Source: Rhodoligotrophos appendicifer
GTDB lineage: Bacteria; Pseudomonadota; Alphaproteobacteria; Rhizobiales; Im1
Direction of reading: 5' to 3'
NCBI RefSeq assembly: GCF_007474605.1
Contig: NZ_VHKL01000007.1
Coordinates: forward strand, 124,001 to 188,000
DNA: 64,000 bases
This document shows positions 27,309 through 36,526 of the stretch, piece by piece. Within the stretch, counting starts at the first letter, position 1, and every line of letters begins with the position of its first letter. The notes beneath the pieces were generated by a model that was given only the letters and a program-made list of their open reading frames with translations, was not told where the DNA came from and made no database searches. Made by a program: the position numbers and the translations under genes.

Positions 27309-27961
27309 CGCTGAGTCCTGTTGAGCTTCGAGCAAGCTCAACGCGACATTTAAGGCTGCCGGGTCAATCCGTTCAACCGTCTCAGTCAGCTTGGCTAGCG
27401 CCAGCACCCGAAGCTTGCAACAGGATCACCCGTTCAGAGGCGTCCCCGCTCTTCGGTTTCGCGATCCTCTGCTCCCCCCTACAGAACGGCCCTGAAGTCA
27501 TCCATGAAGCAGCGCATTCACTCGGGCGGACTTCGCAGAAATTGTCGTGGGCGTTTCCGATGCCAGAATCACGTCTCAAGTATTTCTATGTTGATGTAGA
27601 TCAATGCTGAGGCTGTAGGCACAGCTACTGATTCAGCTGAAGTCCTGAATAACAATTATTGGGAGGAAAAGTTGAGGGAAGTAACGGGAGGTTCTTGATC
27701 GAATTATCATGAAGAAGAAATCCAGTTGTTCAAGACGCTCGGATGAGCTGAAAATTGAACCTCATATTGGCCCTGCAAAACTAAGGGTGGCCCTACATGC
27801 CAGCGTAGTCCCCCATGAAGGGGCAATGTCGTAGCAACTCTCAGATACTTATTGCGGCATCTCCAGTGCGGCGCAAGCGTGGGGTGAGAGCGATCGCATC
27901 TATGAAAATGATGCAGGGTAATCGCGGCAATCATCAAGATTCTTACGAAGGAGAAGTTGAA
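27309..27961. other. Gene-poor stretch before the universal stress gene
   Basis: I find no convincing protein gene here. A 43-codon frame from 27710 lacks a ribosome site. The stretch contains the FNR/FixK box at 27591-27604 (separate entry) and, around 27660-27695, three purine-rich segments resembling ribosome sites but followed only by very short frames. Confidence 0.5.
27591..27604. promoter_or_regulatory. FNR/FixK binding box
   Basis: TTGATGTAGATCAA matches the FNR/FixK consensus TTGAT-N4-ATCAA at all ten positions. Such boxes activate genes under low oxygen when centred about 41.5 bp before the transcription start, which here would be near 27639 for the rightward strand. The next rightward gene is the universal stress gene at 27962. 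That leaves a leader of about 320 nt, or an unrecognised short transcript. Confidence 0.65.
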
Positions 27962-28399
27962 ATGCATAAACACATTCTCGTTCCCACAGACGGGTCTGAG
28001 CTATCAGCCGCTGCAGTGGAGAAGGCGCTTACATTCGCCCGAGAACTCGGTGCAAAGGTGACCATTCTTACTGTTGCCCTGCCATTTCACGCAGCTTCCA
28101 TCGACTCCCATCAGTTGTTGAGCACACGCGAAGGCCACGAACAGCAGGTGCGCGAGCAAACCAATAAGATTCTGGCGGAAGCGGCTCGTATGGCGGATAA
28201 GCTTCAGGTGTCATATGAAACGATGCAGATCCAAGATGATCACCCCCACCAGGCTATAATCCGGGCTGCAGAACAAAAAGGCTGTGATCTAATAGCGATG
28301 GCGTCTCACGGACGCCGCGGAGTGTCTGCAATAGTGCTTGGAAGCGAGACGTTGAAGGTTTTGACCCATTCAAAGATCCCGGTTCTCGTCTACCGGTAA
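27962..28399 (+). CDS. Universal stress protein, UspA family
   Basis: The 145-residue single-domain protein begins with the beta strand HILVPTDGSELS and ends with the ATP-binding signature region: IAMASHGRRGVSAIVLGSETLKVLTHSKIPVLVYR, in which the G-x2-G-x9-G(S/T) pattern can be traced. Usp proteins are induced by starvation, low oxygen or other stress and often bind ATP. I chose the ATG at 27962 because GAAGGAGA precedes it; upstream in-frame codons encode nothing family-like. An FNR/FixK box 358 bp upstream fits the known low-oxygen control of many usp genes, but the distance is large. Confidence 0.88.
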   Translation: MHKHILVPTDGSELSAAAVEKALTFARELGAKVTILTVALPFHAASIDSHQLLSTREGHEQQVREQTNKILAEAARMADKLQVSYETMQIQDDHPHQAIIRAAEQKGCDLIAMASHGRRGVSAIVLGSETLKVLTHSKIPVLVYR

Positions 28400-28564
28400 T
28401 CTATGGATTGGTTTCCCCACTCACTGAAATGCTGCAGTTGACCCGTTTGCTCTCTAACATTGCCGGGAAGGCTCGCTTACGCCTCGGGACATTTTGGTTG
28501 GCGCAAAATCTCCACACAGGCTAGCTTCCTGAAGGTGCAATCTGCACCCTAGTGGGGACACTTC

Positions 28565-28732
28565 ATGGCAATGTCAGCTCTCGTGAGCATTCTGATCACC
28601 TTCCTGGTGATCGTTTTAGTACTTTGGCTAATACAGCGGCTACCAATGGATGGGCGAGTTCGTCAGATCCTTCAGATCGTGGTGATCATCATTGGAATCG
28701 TATCTCTGCTGCGATATCTTGCGGTTTTTTGA
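28565..28732 (+). CDS. Small membrane protein, Thivi_2564 family
   Basis: This 55-codon gene encodes two hydrophobic segments around a short polar turn: ALVSILITFLVIVLVLWLI, then RLPMDGRVRQ, then ILQIVVIIIGIVSLL. The PMDG turn and length match the Thivi_2564 family of small inner-membrane proteins of unknown function. GTGGGGA lies upstream of the ATG. A perfect hairpin, GGTGCA-ATC-TGCACC (28534-28548), sits just before the ribosome site and could affect expression. The gene follows the universal stress gene on the same strand after 165 bp. Confidence 0.7.
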   Translation: MAMSALVSILITFLVIVLVLWLIQRLPMDGRVRQILQIVVIIIGIVSLLRYLAVF

Positions 28733-29277
28733 GACCACCTGCGTGTCCTGCGGGAAGCGTGAGACCCGGTGCATGACCTTTTCCTCCGTTTCCTGACAGC
28801 CTCCTTACCTCAAACAGTAGATGGACGCTGAAATCCGAATATCTGTCATCTCACGAGCCTGAAATCGCGGAGCGGCTACTCGGCTTGGCGAGCATACCGG
28901 CGTGCGTTTTGACGGCACATCCGGTGCAGCTTGGCTGGGAAAGCGCTGGGACCGGTCTGCTCTGAAGCTGTGGAGGAGCGACAGGGATCGCAGGGGGCTC
29001 GTGCTGGAACCCTCATCGATTCATTCGGGTCAGATTGGTTGACTCGGCGGCGGTTCCCTGTGACCGCGTTCGCCGTGATCGCATCACTGCCGGGGGTCTT
29101 CTCATTCCAAACTGTAGCCGCTCCAGCAATGGCATCATGGCACGTGGGCAGAAGTTCGGTGCCGTGGAGCAACGGGAAGCGGACTGTCCGCGCAGATGAT
29201 GGCACCGTCCGGTGCGGAGTCGACACCGGCACTTCGCCCTGCCTAGGGCGGCAAACGCTAGGATGAAGAGTTCCCCT
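28733..29277. other. Intergenic stretch without recognisable gene
   Basis: Both strands have open frames of 110-118 codons here, but their products are low in hydrophobic core residues, rich in Arg, Ser and Pro, and lack ribosome sites, so I do not accept them. A 6-bp hairpin, CGCCCT-GCCT-AGGGCG (29235-29250), lies 28 bp past the histidine kinase stop and may be a weak terminator for that operon; it has no T-run. Confidence 0.4.
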
Positions 29278-30552
29278 TTACGCGGCCTGGAAACGCCTTT
29301 CCTCTCGTGAAGGTGCGCTCGGAAGCTGAATGGTCTGAAGCAGGCCGCCCTCGGCGATGTTCACGAGCACGATCGTTCCGCCCAATCGTTCGATGATCTC
29401 CTTGGCGATCGCAAGACCCAAGCCTGCCCCCGGCACCGACTGACGCCGACCAGGGTCGACGCGAAAGAACGGCTCAAAGGCCTTGTCAATCAGATCAGCA
29501 GGAATCCCTGGGCCAAAATCCTTGATTTCAATGACCGCCGAGTGTTCCTCTTCGCGGAGATGCACCTCGCATCTTTTCCCATGAGTGGCGGCATTCACAA
29601 CCAAATTGCGCAAGGCACGGTTCAGCCCGACCTTGTTCGCTTCGACAAATATTTCATTCAGCACTCCCCTTGAGACTGGCAGGTTCAGATGTGAAAGATC
29701 ATCGATCAGCTCGCTTAGAAGGGTCTTCAAGGAAAGGAGCTCCCACGGACTTGGCCGCCCGTTCTCGCGAACAAGGATGATTGCACTATCGGCAATCCTT
29801 TCAAGTTCATCCAAGTCGGCCAACCAATTCTCCCGCTCACTTTCGGTCAAGAACTCTGCACGCAGTCGCATACGGGTCATTGGAGTGCGTAAGTCGTGGC
29901 CGGCCGCCGCGACGAGGCGCATCCGGCTTTCTACGGCCGACTTCAGTCGGCTAGACAACTGGTTCAGCGCGCGAGCCGTGGCCCGAATTTCCCCAGAGCC
30001 TTCCTCCGGGAGAGGCTCAAGCATCCCATCCGGCCCGATCCAGGTCACTGCGGCCTCGATCATCTCCAGGGGGCGCGTCAGGATCGTCGCAAAAAAAATA
30101 GAAACAGCAACGGCGCCGGCAACGATGAGAGAGATCCAACCACCGAACACATACCAAGTATTGGAGGGGGGAGAAAAATCTGGAAATCCCAGGACCAGCC
30201 ACCGACCACTATCCAGTCGAATCGAAACTTGCTTATGGTTCAGGTCGGCATCGTCGGTGACAAAAATCTGTGGAGTTTTACCGATTGCACGCAATGCTCG
30301 GGATATGACTTGCGTCGTCCATTCATCAACCTCCCCCAAGGCCTTATGGTTCATCAGATGTCGATCGACGGTCGCCGGATCTGACCCGGACAGGAGATCA
30401 ATTTGCAGCGCAAGCTGTTGGGCGATCGGTGTTATTGTCTGCCCAATCGCCGGCTCTCGAAGAACGCTGATGGCGGCGAGGCTCGCAAGAGCAACGACGC
30501 TGATGATGGCGACGACGAGAAGAAGTGCCATTCGGGTCTTCAGAGAGCTCAT
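29278..30552 (-). CDS. Sensor histidine kinase, EnvZ type
   Basis: The 424-residue kinase has an N-terminal membrane segment (about 8-30), a periplasmic loop, a second membrane segment (about 134-157), a HAMP domain and the phosphoacceptor His219 in AAAGHDLRTPMTRMRLRAE. The HATPase domain follows, with the N-box (NLVVNAATHG), FGPGIP and GAGLGLAIAKEI. The H-box is of the EnvZ type. It is co-transcribed with the response regulator, whose stop overlaps its start (ATGA). The pair is divergent from the RND efflux operon at 31885, which it probably controls. The signal is unknown. Confidence 0.9.
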   Translation of the reverse strand: MSSLKTRMALLLVVAIISVVALASLAAISVLREPAIGQTITPIAQQLALQIDLLSGSDPATVDRHLMNHKALGEVDEWTTQVISRALRAIGKTPQIFVTDDADLNHKQVSIRLDSGRWLVLGFPDFSPPSNTWYVFGGWISLIVAGAVAVSIFFATILTRPLEMIEAAVTWIGPDGMLEPLPEEGSGEIRATARALNQLSSRLKSAVESRMRLVAAAGHDLRTPMTRMRLRAEFLTESERENWLADLDELERIADSAIILVRENGRPSPWELLSLKTLLSELIDDLSHLNLPVSRGVLNEIFVEANKVGLNRALRNLVVNAATHGKRCEVHLREEEHSAVIEIKDFGPGIPADLIDKAFEPFFRVDPGRRQSVPGAGLGLAIAKEIIERLGGTIVLVNIAEGGLLQTIQLPSAPSREERRFQAA

Positions 30553-31271
30553 CCGAAGCGCTCGTCAGCCACTACGCGGACAACCAGCTGATAGCCGCCA
30601 TTCCGCACCGTCTTCACAAGGATACAATCGGGACCCTCGCCAAGCTTCTTCCTGAGTCTGCTGATCAGGACATCGATCGATCGATCAAATGGCTCTCGTT
30701 CTCGACCCTGCGTAAGATCAAGAAGTTGATCCCGCGAAAGGACCCGACCGGGTCGGTCCAAGAAAACTTGAAGAAGATCGAACTCCGCTCCTGTCAAATC
30801 GATGTACTCACCGGCGGCGTTCATAATTGTTCGAGTCTCCGGCTCAAGGACGTATCCTGCAAACCGATAAAGATTGACCGATGGCCGGTCGGAGATGGGG
30901 CCGATCGACCGACGGAGCACCGCTCTGATGCGAGCGGTGAGCTCTCGCGGGTTGAATGGCTTTGCCAAATAATCATCGGCACCAAGTTCCAATCCGACAA
31001 TGCGGTCGACTTCCTCCTTAAGTGCCGTCAGAAGGATGACGGCCGGGGCAGGGCGCCGGTTACGAAGATCTCGGCAGATCTCCAACCCCGAGCCGTCAGG
31101 CAGCATGACGTCGAGAACGATCAGATCAAAGCTGCCCGTATCAAGCATCTTCTCACATTCATGACGATCTGCTGCGACAGACACCTTGAAGCCCTGGCCA
31201 ACCAGATAGCGCCCAAGAAGAGTACGGATTTCCTTATCGTCGTCGACGACTAAGATGTGTGTCTGTGTCAT
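30549..31271 (-). CDS. Response regulator, OmpR/PhoB family
   Basis: The 240-residue regulator has a receiver domain with the acidic pair at D10-D12, phosphoacceptor Asp54 (LIVLDVMLPDG), and the conserved Thr and Lys (LLTALKE, LAKPF). An OmpR-type winged-helix domain follows (LTGAEFDLLQVFLDRPGRVLSRDQLL, then IDVLISRLRKKL). It is the first gene of the two-component operon and is followed by the kinase with a four-base overlap. Its position opposite the RND operon suggests that it binds the 600-bp region between them. Confidence 0.92.
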   Translation of the reverse strand: MTQTHILVVDDDKEIRTLLGRYLVGQGFKVSVAADRHECEKMLDTGSFDLIVLDVMLPDGSGLEICRDLRNRRPAPAVILLTALKEEVDRIVGLELGADDYLAKPFNPRELTARIRAVLRRSIGPISDRPSVNLYRFAGYVLEPETRTIMNAAGEYIDLTGAEFDLLQVFLDRPGRVLSRDQLLDLTQGREREPFDRSIDVLISRLRKKLGEGPDCILVKTVRNGGYQLVVRVVADERFG

Positions 31272-31884
31272 TCATTCTGTCCTCAGACCTTTAATATCGC
31301 CTCGGCCGCGCTTCAGGTGGACAATTTTGCAACGAAACATTTCCTCAACGCGCGCAGCAACTTCTGGAAACAAAATGGCTTTGCCAGCCACATTCCGGCA
31401 ACAAATCGAAGCACCCCAGAAAAACGCTGAGCTCATCTTTTGTGCATGTTCATCAGCGAAAAGGGGCCCACATGCCACGTGTTTGGCGAATGCGGCTAAT
31501 GATCCGTCTTGGAGAGCTTTTCACGTCACCTCGGCCGCTGGGGCCCTATCAACCCGGAGTGGACGGATACCGGCGATCACATCGGCTCACGCGGAGGACA
31601 GGGCGCCCGTCCTGTCCGGCTTGTGGGCTTCGGCATCATGATCGCTTCACACCCGGCGGCCATGCTCACTACCATCATCTCAGAACTCTTGCGGAACTGA
31701 TTTCGCGTCCTCAAACGAATGCCGAACTGCCATCTAAGTTCGCTTGAGGCGTCGAAAGCAGCCGGGTTGCCTGCTGCCACTTACCTCCCCCAGGTAGAGC
31801 AGTATCGATCCGGCTGACTGCCGGCCGGTCATCCCCCGCGATGATCGGCCGGATTCCCAGACTTCGTCGTCATTGGGTCATCGC
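31272..31884. other. Divergent regulatory region between the two-component and RND operons
   Basis: Frames of 60-130 codons exist on both strands but have no ribosome sites or family-like products, so I see no gene. The region should contain both promoters. The only strong element is the 12-bp hairpin at 31821-31852, listed separately. Confidence 0.5.
31821..31852 (+). promoter_or_regulatory. 12-bp hairpin in the RND operon leader
   Basis: CCGGCCGGTCAT (31821-31832) and ATGATCGGCCGG (31841-31852) pair over 12 positions as RNA (one G-U) with an 8-nt loop. It ends 32 nt before the adaptor ATG. It may be a leader structure in the RND mRNA, or, as DNA, an operator for the adjacent response regulator. 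Confidence 0.45.
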
Positions 31885-33030
31885 ATGCGAACGCAGTTCA
31901 TCACCACATTTGCAGTTATCCTGATCTTGGGATCAGTTTTGTTCCTGCGAGCATACGCGAAGTCAAATTCAGACGACGTTTCGCAGCAGGGCATGACGAC
32001 ACATGAAGCATCATCAACAGTAACAACTCAGGTTGTGAAAGAAGAAGCATTTCGAAGGAGCGTTACGGCCAGTGGGTCCGTTGCTCCCTGGCAGGAGGTA
32101 ACGATCAGCTCCGAGTCAAGCGGTCTCCGGCTCGCCGAAATGTCCGTGGTTGAGGGTGAGTGGGTGAGGAAAGATCAAATTCTGGCTCGCCTCGACAGCG
32201 ATCTTCTGGCGGCACAACTGGCTGAGCAGGAGGCGGTCATTCAAGAGGCCACTGCCACGTTGGAGCGAGCAAACTCCACTGCGGCCCGAGGTGAGAGACT
32301 CCTCGCCAGCAGAACGATCAGTGCAGAGACTGCCGAAGAAAGGGAAACGAAAGTAAAGACAAGCCGCGCCCAACTGGCACAGGCGGAAGCAGTCGCCAGA
32401 CGTATTCGCGTTCAGCTCGATCGCACCTCTGTCCGCGCGCCGTTTGACGGAACCGTAGCGAGCAAGCCCGCAGTCGTGGGCTCCACGGTGCAGGTCGGGA
32501 CAGTTCTCCTGTCTCTCATCCGTGAGGGTCGCTTAGAAGTGGAAGCCCTTGTATCGGACAAGGAAATCGCACTGCTCCACATCGGGCAGAAGGCAAAGAT
32601 CGTAAGTCCTTCCGGCGAGAGGTTTGAGGGGGAAGTCTCCTTGATTTCCCAAAAGGTCGATCCTGCCACCCGCCTGGGGACGGTCCACATCACGGTTCCG
32701 CGCGATAGCGGCTTGAGGGCCGGTATGTTTGCCGTGATCACCATCGAAACAGCGATGACATCCTCCTTAAGCGTGGCCCAATCCTCGGTAATTTGGAGAG
32801 GCGGGAAAGCATGCGTGTTCGTAGTTGAACCGAACGGCAAGGTTACGCTGAGGACTATCATCATTGGTGAACAAGATCAGACCCGCATCGCCGTGACATC
32901 AGGAGTGTCCGAGGGTGAGGTCGTGGTGACGTCCGGGGCTGCCTTCCTCTCAGAAGGATCTCTCGTCAGGGTCACGGATTCAGTGGCGAATGCTGCAGGG
33001 GCCACGACCGGCCGGGACCTTCTTCAGTGA
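31885..33030 (+). CDS. RND efflux periplasmic adaptor (membrane fusion protein)
   Basis: The 381-residue protein has an N-terminal membrane anchor or signal (FITTFAVILILGSVLF), then the adaptor order: half lipoyl motif (SGSVAPWQEVTISSESSG), a helical hairpin (about 110-170, coiled coil), the second lipoyl half (VRAPFDGTVASKPAVVGS), and beta-barrel and membrane-proximal domains. These proteins bridge the inner-membrane RND pump and a TolC channel. The frame can start at TTG 31873, but the ATG at 31885 is preferred. The stop overlaps the pump start (GTGA). A TolC-family gene lies at 56222 in the same window. Confidence 0.88.
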   Translation: MRTQFITTFAVILILGSVLFLRAYAKSNSDDVSQQGMTTHEASSTVTTQVVKEEAFRRSVTASGSVAPWQEVTISSESSGLRLAEMSVVEGEWVRKDQILARLDSDLLAAQLAEQEAVIQEATATLERANSTAARGERLLASRTISAETAEERETKVKTSRAQLAQAEAVARRIRVQLDRTSVRAPFDGTVASKPAVVGSTVQVGTVLLSLIREGRLEVEALVSDKEIALLHIGQKAKIVSPSGERFEGEVSLISQKVDPATRLGTVHITVPRDSGLRAGMFAVITIETAMTSSLSVAQSSVIWRGGKACVFVVEPNGKVTLRTIIIGEQDQTRIAVTSGVSEGEVVVTSGAAFLSEGSLVRVTDSVANAAGATTGRDLLQ

Positions 33031-36000
33031 ACGCAATTTCAGCTTGGTCAATCCGCAACCCCGTCCCAGTCCTTGTTCTATTCATAGCGCTGACAGTCGC
33101 CGGCTTGTGGGGCTTTTCTCAGCTTCGTACCAACAATATGCCGGATATCGATCTTCCAACAGTCACCGTAACCGTGACACAGCCCGGAGCCGCGCCGAGG
33201 GAGATTGAGCTGCAAATCGCTCAAGTCATCGAAAATGCGGTCGCCACCCTGGATGGTGTCGACGAAGTGTCCACTACCCTGTCGGAAGGGTCATCGATAA
33301 CGACCATCGAGTTCACGCTCGATTCTGATCCCGAGACCGTAACGAATGATGTGCGCAACGCCATCTCTTCAGTGCAAGCCAATCTGCCCGCCGGAGCCAC
33401 AGAGCCCATCATCACCAGGGTCAGCGCTACCGGAAACTCAGTCCTCACATTCGCTGTCGAAGCACCGACGTTAACGCCTGAACAGCTGAGCTGGTACATC
33501 GACAATGACGTCGCCAAGGCGTTGCTCGGCGTCGGAGATATCTCAAAAATCGAACGGTCGGGAGGTGTCGATCGGGTCATTCGCGTCGAGCTCGATGCCG
33601 AGCGCCTTGCAGCCTTTGGCATCAGCGCGGGGAGCATCAGCCAGACCTTGGCCTCCAGCAATGTCAATCAACCCGGCGGGCGAATGACGATCGGCGGCAA
33701 AGAGCAATCCATCCAGACCATCGGATCGGCCGAGACTGTGGAGGTGCTCGCTGAAACACGAATCGCAACCAGTCAGGGTACTTCGGTCAAGCTTTCCGAA
33801 TTAGGCCACGTCATCGATTCCTGGGAAAAGCCGCGCCAGGCTGCACTTCTCAGCGGTCAGAATGTCGTCTCCTTCAATGTTTTTCGCTCGGTCGGCTCGA
33901 GTGAGCTCGATGTCGTTGATCGCGTCCGGATGCAAGTGGCTTTGCTGCAGGCCGAAAACCCCACGATCGAGTTTGTCGAGGTGAGCTCTTCGTCAGGATT
34001 CGTCCAGGAGAGCTACGATGCCGCGCTCGAGGCCTTATGGGTGGGCGCATTGTTGGCCATCATTATCGTTTGGGCCTTTCTGCGCGACCTCCGGGCGACC
34101 CTGGTATTGGCGATTGCCATGCCGCTTTCCTTGATTCCCACCTTCGCAGTCATGGCAATCCTCGACCTGTCGCTAAACAACATTACCCTGCTTGCGCTGT
34201 CGGTCGTGGTGGGCATCCTCGTTGACGACGCTATCGTTGAAATAGAGAACATCGTTCGACACATGCAGCAAGCGGGGAAGACTGCATACCAAGCCGCCAT
34301 CGAGGCCGCAGATGAAATCGGGCTTGCGGTGGTCGCAACGACAGCGACCATCGTGGCGGTTTTTTTACCCGTGGCCTTCATGCCGGGCATACCGGGCAAG
34401 ATGTTTCTCAGTTTCGCAATCGCGATCTGCGTCTCAGTGCTGTTTTCCCTGCTCGTGGCTCGGATGCTCACGCCCCTCATGGGGGCATACCTGCTCAAGT
34501 CGACCGCTGCAAAAGCCGACCATGTTCCGAGCTGGGTCCACACCTATCTCTGGGCATTAAGGCTTGCCCTCAGGCACCGCTGGATCACGATTTTCTCCGG
34601 CGTCCTCTTTTTCGTTTGCTCGCTGTCCCTGGCGACCCAGCTGCCGACCGAGTTCATGCCGGCAGCTGATCGCGGAACATCGACACTTTCCGTCGAATTG
34701 GCGCCAGGATCGACCATCGAAGAGACCACTGCCGTTGTTCAACAGGTTCGAACGGCGCTGAAATCGGACCCGGCGATTGATGGCATCTTCGCTACCATTG
34801 GCAAGGCTGCCGAATCCGGCAGCGGTCCGAGCCGGGGTTCGACCAGCGCCGAAGTGCATACAGGGACGATCACGATCAATCTGGTGCCGCGCGCCGACCG
34901 GACGGTTTCGCAGCAGGAATTCGAGCGAGAGGCATCGTCTAAGCTGGCTGACATCGCCGGCGTAAAACTGCAATTCGGGGCCGACGGCTTTTCCGGCTCC
35001 AAGGTGTCCGTAACCCTCGTCTCCGACAATTTCGAACTCCTGGAGCAGACCAGCAGTGCCCTGCTGGAACAGCTCAAAGGCCTGTCTGGGTTGAAAAATG
35101 CCCAGTTGACCGACGCGAACACAAAACCGGAAGTGATCATTCGGCCAGACAGCGCTCGCACCTCGGAACTCGGAATTACACCGAGCGACATCGCCTCGAC
35201 CATCAAAATTGCCACGATTGGCGACGCCGATGCCGATCTTGCCAAGTTTAATCTGGAAGATCGACAGATCCCCATCGTCGTGGCCTTGAGCGATGCAGAC
35301 AACGCCGATCCATCAATATTGTCGATCCTCCCACTCAACGGACGAGGGGGCCCTGTGCCGCTGAGCTCCGTGGCTGACATCAGCTTCAGCGCTGGCTCCA
35401 ACACGATATCAAGGGTGGGAAGAAGCCGAAGCCAAACCATCGAAGCGGAACTCGCCGGACTCACTCTCGGCGAGGCCAATCAGGCAATCCAGTCACTGCC
35501 GGTCATGACATCTCTTCAGCCAGGCGTGAGAGAACTTTCGCGGGGAGAGACAGCACGGATGCAGGAGCTGTTCTCAGGATTTGCGACGGCGATGATCGCG
35601 GGCATCCTGCTGATTTACTTGACCCTCGCTTTGCTGTTTCGAAGTTTCATTCAGCCCATCACCATCCTTGTTGCGCTCCCACTGTCCGTTGGGGGAGCAC
35701 TCGGTTTTTTGATGGTTACAGACAAAGCTCTTGGTCTTTCGGTTCTCATCGGACTTCTCATGCTGATGGGAATTGCTGCGAAGAATTCCATTTTGCTGGT
35801 CGAATATGCGCTCGTCGCAGAGGTCCGGGGGTTGAGCCGCATAGACGCTCTTTTGGATGCCGCGAGAAAGCGTGTCCGACCCATCATTATGACTTCAATG
35901 GCTATGGGGGTCGGTATGCTGCCCATTGCCATCGGTATTGGGGCCGATACCGAAACACGGGCCCCCATGGCCATTGCAGTGATCGGAGGGCTGCTGTCAT

Positions 36001-36125
36001 CAACTTTGCTCAGCCTGATCTATGTGCCTGTTGTTTATACGCTCATGGATGATTTCCAGAGCGTCCTAGGGCGCCATCTTAAACGCCTCTTACCGGCTCA
36101 AGTGCCAAGGCAGCCTTCCACTTAG
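33027..36125 (+). CDS. RND efflux pump permease (HAE1/AcrB superfamily)
   Basis: The 1032-residue inner-membrane pump has the AcrB plan: TM1 at the N-terminus (PVPVLVLFIALTVAGLWGF), two large periplasmic loops after TM1 and TM7, and the proton-relay acidic pair in TM4 (VVGILVDDAIVEIENIVRHM). It exports hydrophobic compounds using the proton gradient. The start is GTG at 33027, overlapping the adaptor stop, so translation is coupled. The outer-membrane partner is not in this operon. The clade resembles efflux permeases with short acidic substrate pockets rather than the heavy-metal CusA type, which would have a Met-rich site. The substrate is unknown. Confidence 0.92.
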   Translation: MNAISAWSIRNPVPVLVLFIALTVAGLWGFSQLRTNNMPDIDLPTVTVTVTQPGAAPREIELQIAQVIENAVATLDGVDEVSTTLSEGSSITTIEFTLDSDPETVTNDVRNAISSVQANLPAGATEPIITRVSATGNSVLTFAVEAPTLTPEQLSWYIDNDVAKALLGVGDISKIERSGGVDRVIRVELDAERLAAFGISAGSISQTLASSNVNQPGGRMTIGGKEQSIQTIGSAETVEVLAETRIATSQGTSVKLSELGHVIDSWEKPRQAALLSGQNVVSFNVFRSVGSSELDVVDRVRMQVALLQAENPTIEFVEVSSSSGFVQESYDAALEALWVGALLAIIIVWAFLRDLRATLVLAIAMPLSLIPTFAVMAILDLSLNNITLLALSVVVGILVDDAIVEIENIVRHMQQAGKTAYQAAIEAADEIGLAVVATTATIVAVFLPVAFMPGIPGKMFLSFAIAICVSVLFSLLVARMLTPLMGAYLLKSTAAKADHVPSWVHTYLWALRLALRHRWITIFSGVLFFVCSLSLATQLPTEFMPAADRGTSTLSVELAPGSTIEETTAVVQQVRTALKSDPAIDGIFATIGKAAESGSGPSRGSTSAEVHTGTITINLVPRADRTVSQQEFEREASSKLADIAGVKLQFGADGFSGSKVSVTLVSDNFELLEQTSSALLEQLKGLSGLKNAQLTDANTKPEVIIRPDSARTSELGITPSDIASTIKIATIGDADADLAKFNLEDRQIPIVVALSDADNADPSILSILPLNGRGGPVPLSSVADISFSAGSNTISRVGRSRSQTIEAELAGLTLGEANQAIQSLPVMTSLQPGVRELSRGETARMQELFSGFATAMIAGILLIYLTLALLFRSFIQPITILVALPLSVGGALGFLMVTDKALGLSVLIGLLMLMGIAAKNSILLVEYALVAEVRGLSRIDALLDAARKRVRPIIMTSMAMGVGMLPIAIGIGADTETRAPMAIAVIGGLLSSTLLSLIYVPVVYTLMDDFQSVLGRHLKRLLPAQVPRQPST

Positions 36126-36190
36126 CGGGAAGCATTCACGTGCTCCCGTTTGTGGAGGCCATGCTTGGTCAATGGTTTTGAAGCCGAATA

Positions 36191-36427
36191 ATGATCAAAA
36201 TCGAGGTGGCGGACACTCGCCACTATAAATATATATCGAGTATTATTCATCTTTCGCTCAATCGTAGAGTACACCGGAAACAAAAAATAACAAAAATGAT
36301 TTCATCAGAAAAGGTTGGAAACAAAATTCAACAAACAAGAATTGTTTATCTCTTAGAGTCCAACCTTATAGACCTAGATACCGCCCTATGGGAACTGGGC
36401 CTTTTGAGTCCAAACGTCCTGATGTGA
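36191..36427 (+). CDS. AT-rich short ORF, doubtful
   Basis: A 78-codon frame in a distinctly AT-rich segment, unlike its neighbours. The product is basic in its first half; the second half (TRIVYLLESNLIDLDTALWELG) could be amphipathic helix. There is no good ribosome site, and an internal ATG at 36296 is equally possible. A 10-bp hairpin overlaps its stop. It may be a small foreign gene or non-coding DNA. Confidence 0.3.
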   Translation: MIKIEVADTRHYKYISSIIHLSLNRRVHRKQKITKMISSEKVGNKIQQTRIVYLLESNLIDLDTALWELGLLSPNVLM

Positions 36428-36445
36428 GCGTGCATCATCAGGACG
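36415..36445. terminator. 10-bp perfect hairpin
   Basis: CGTCCTGATG (36415-36424) and CATCAGGACG (36436-36445) form a perfect 10-bp stem with an 11-nt loop. On the leftward strand it is followed by TTT; on the rightward strand by a run of G. It lies about 290 bp after the RND permease stop and could end that transcript or fold a small RNA. The lack of a T-run on the + strand lowers confidence in a terminator. Confidence 0.4.
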
Positions 36446-36526
36446 GGGGGCACAAGGTTCTCTATTCGTGAAGCTCTACAGTTCTGTTTCACCGTGATCA
36501 GACCGAGACCTATCTACGGAGCTAAC

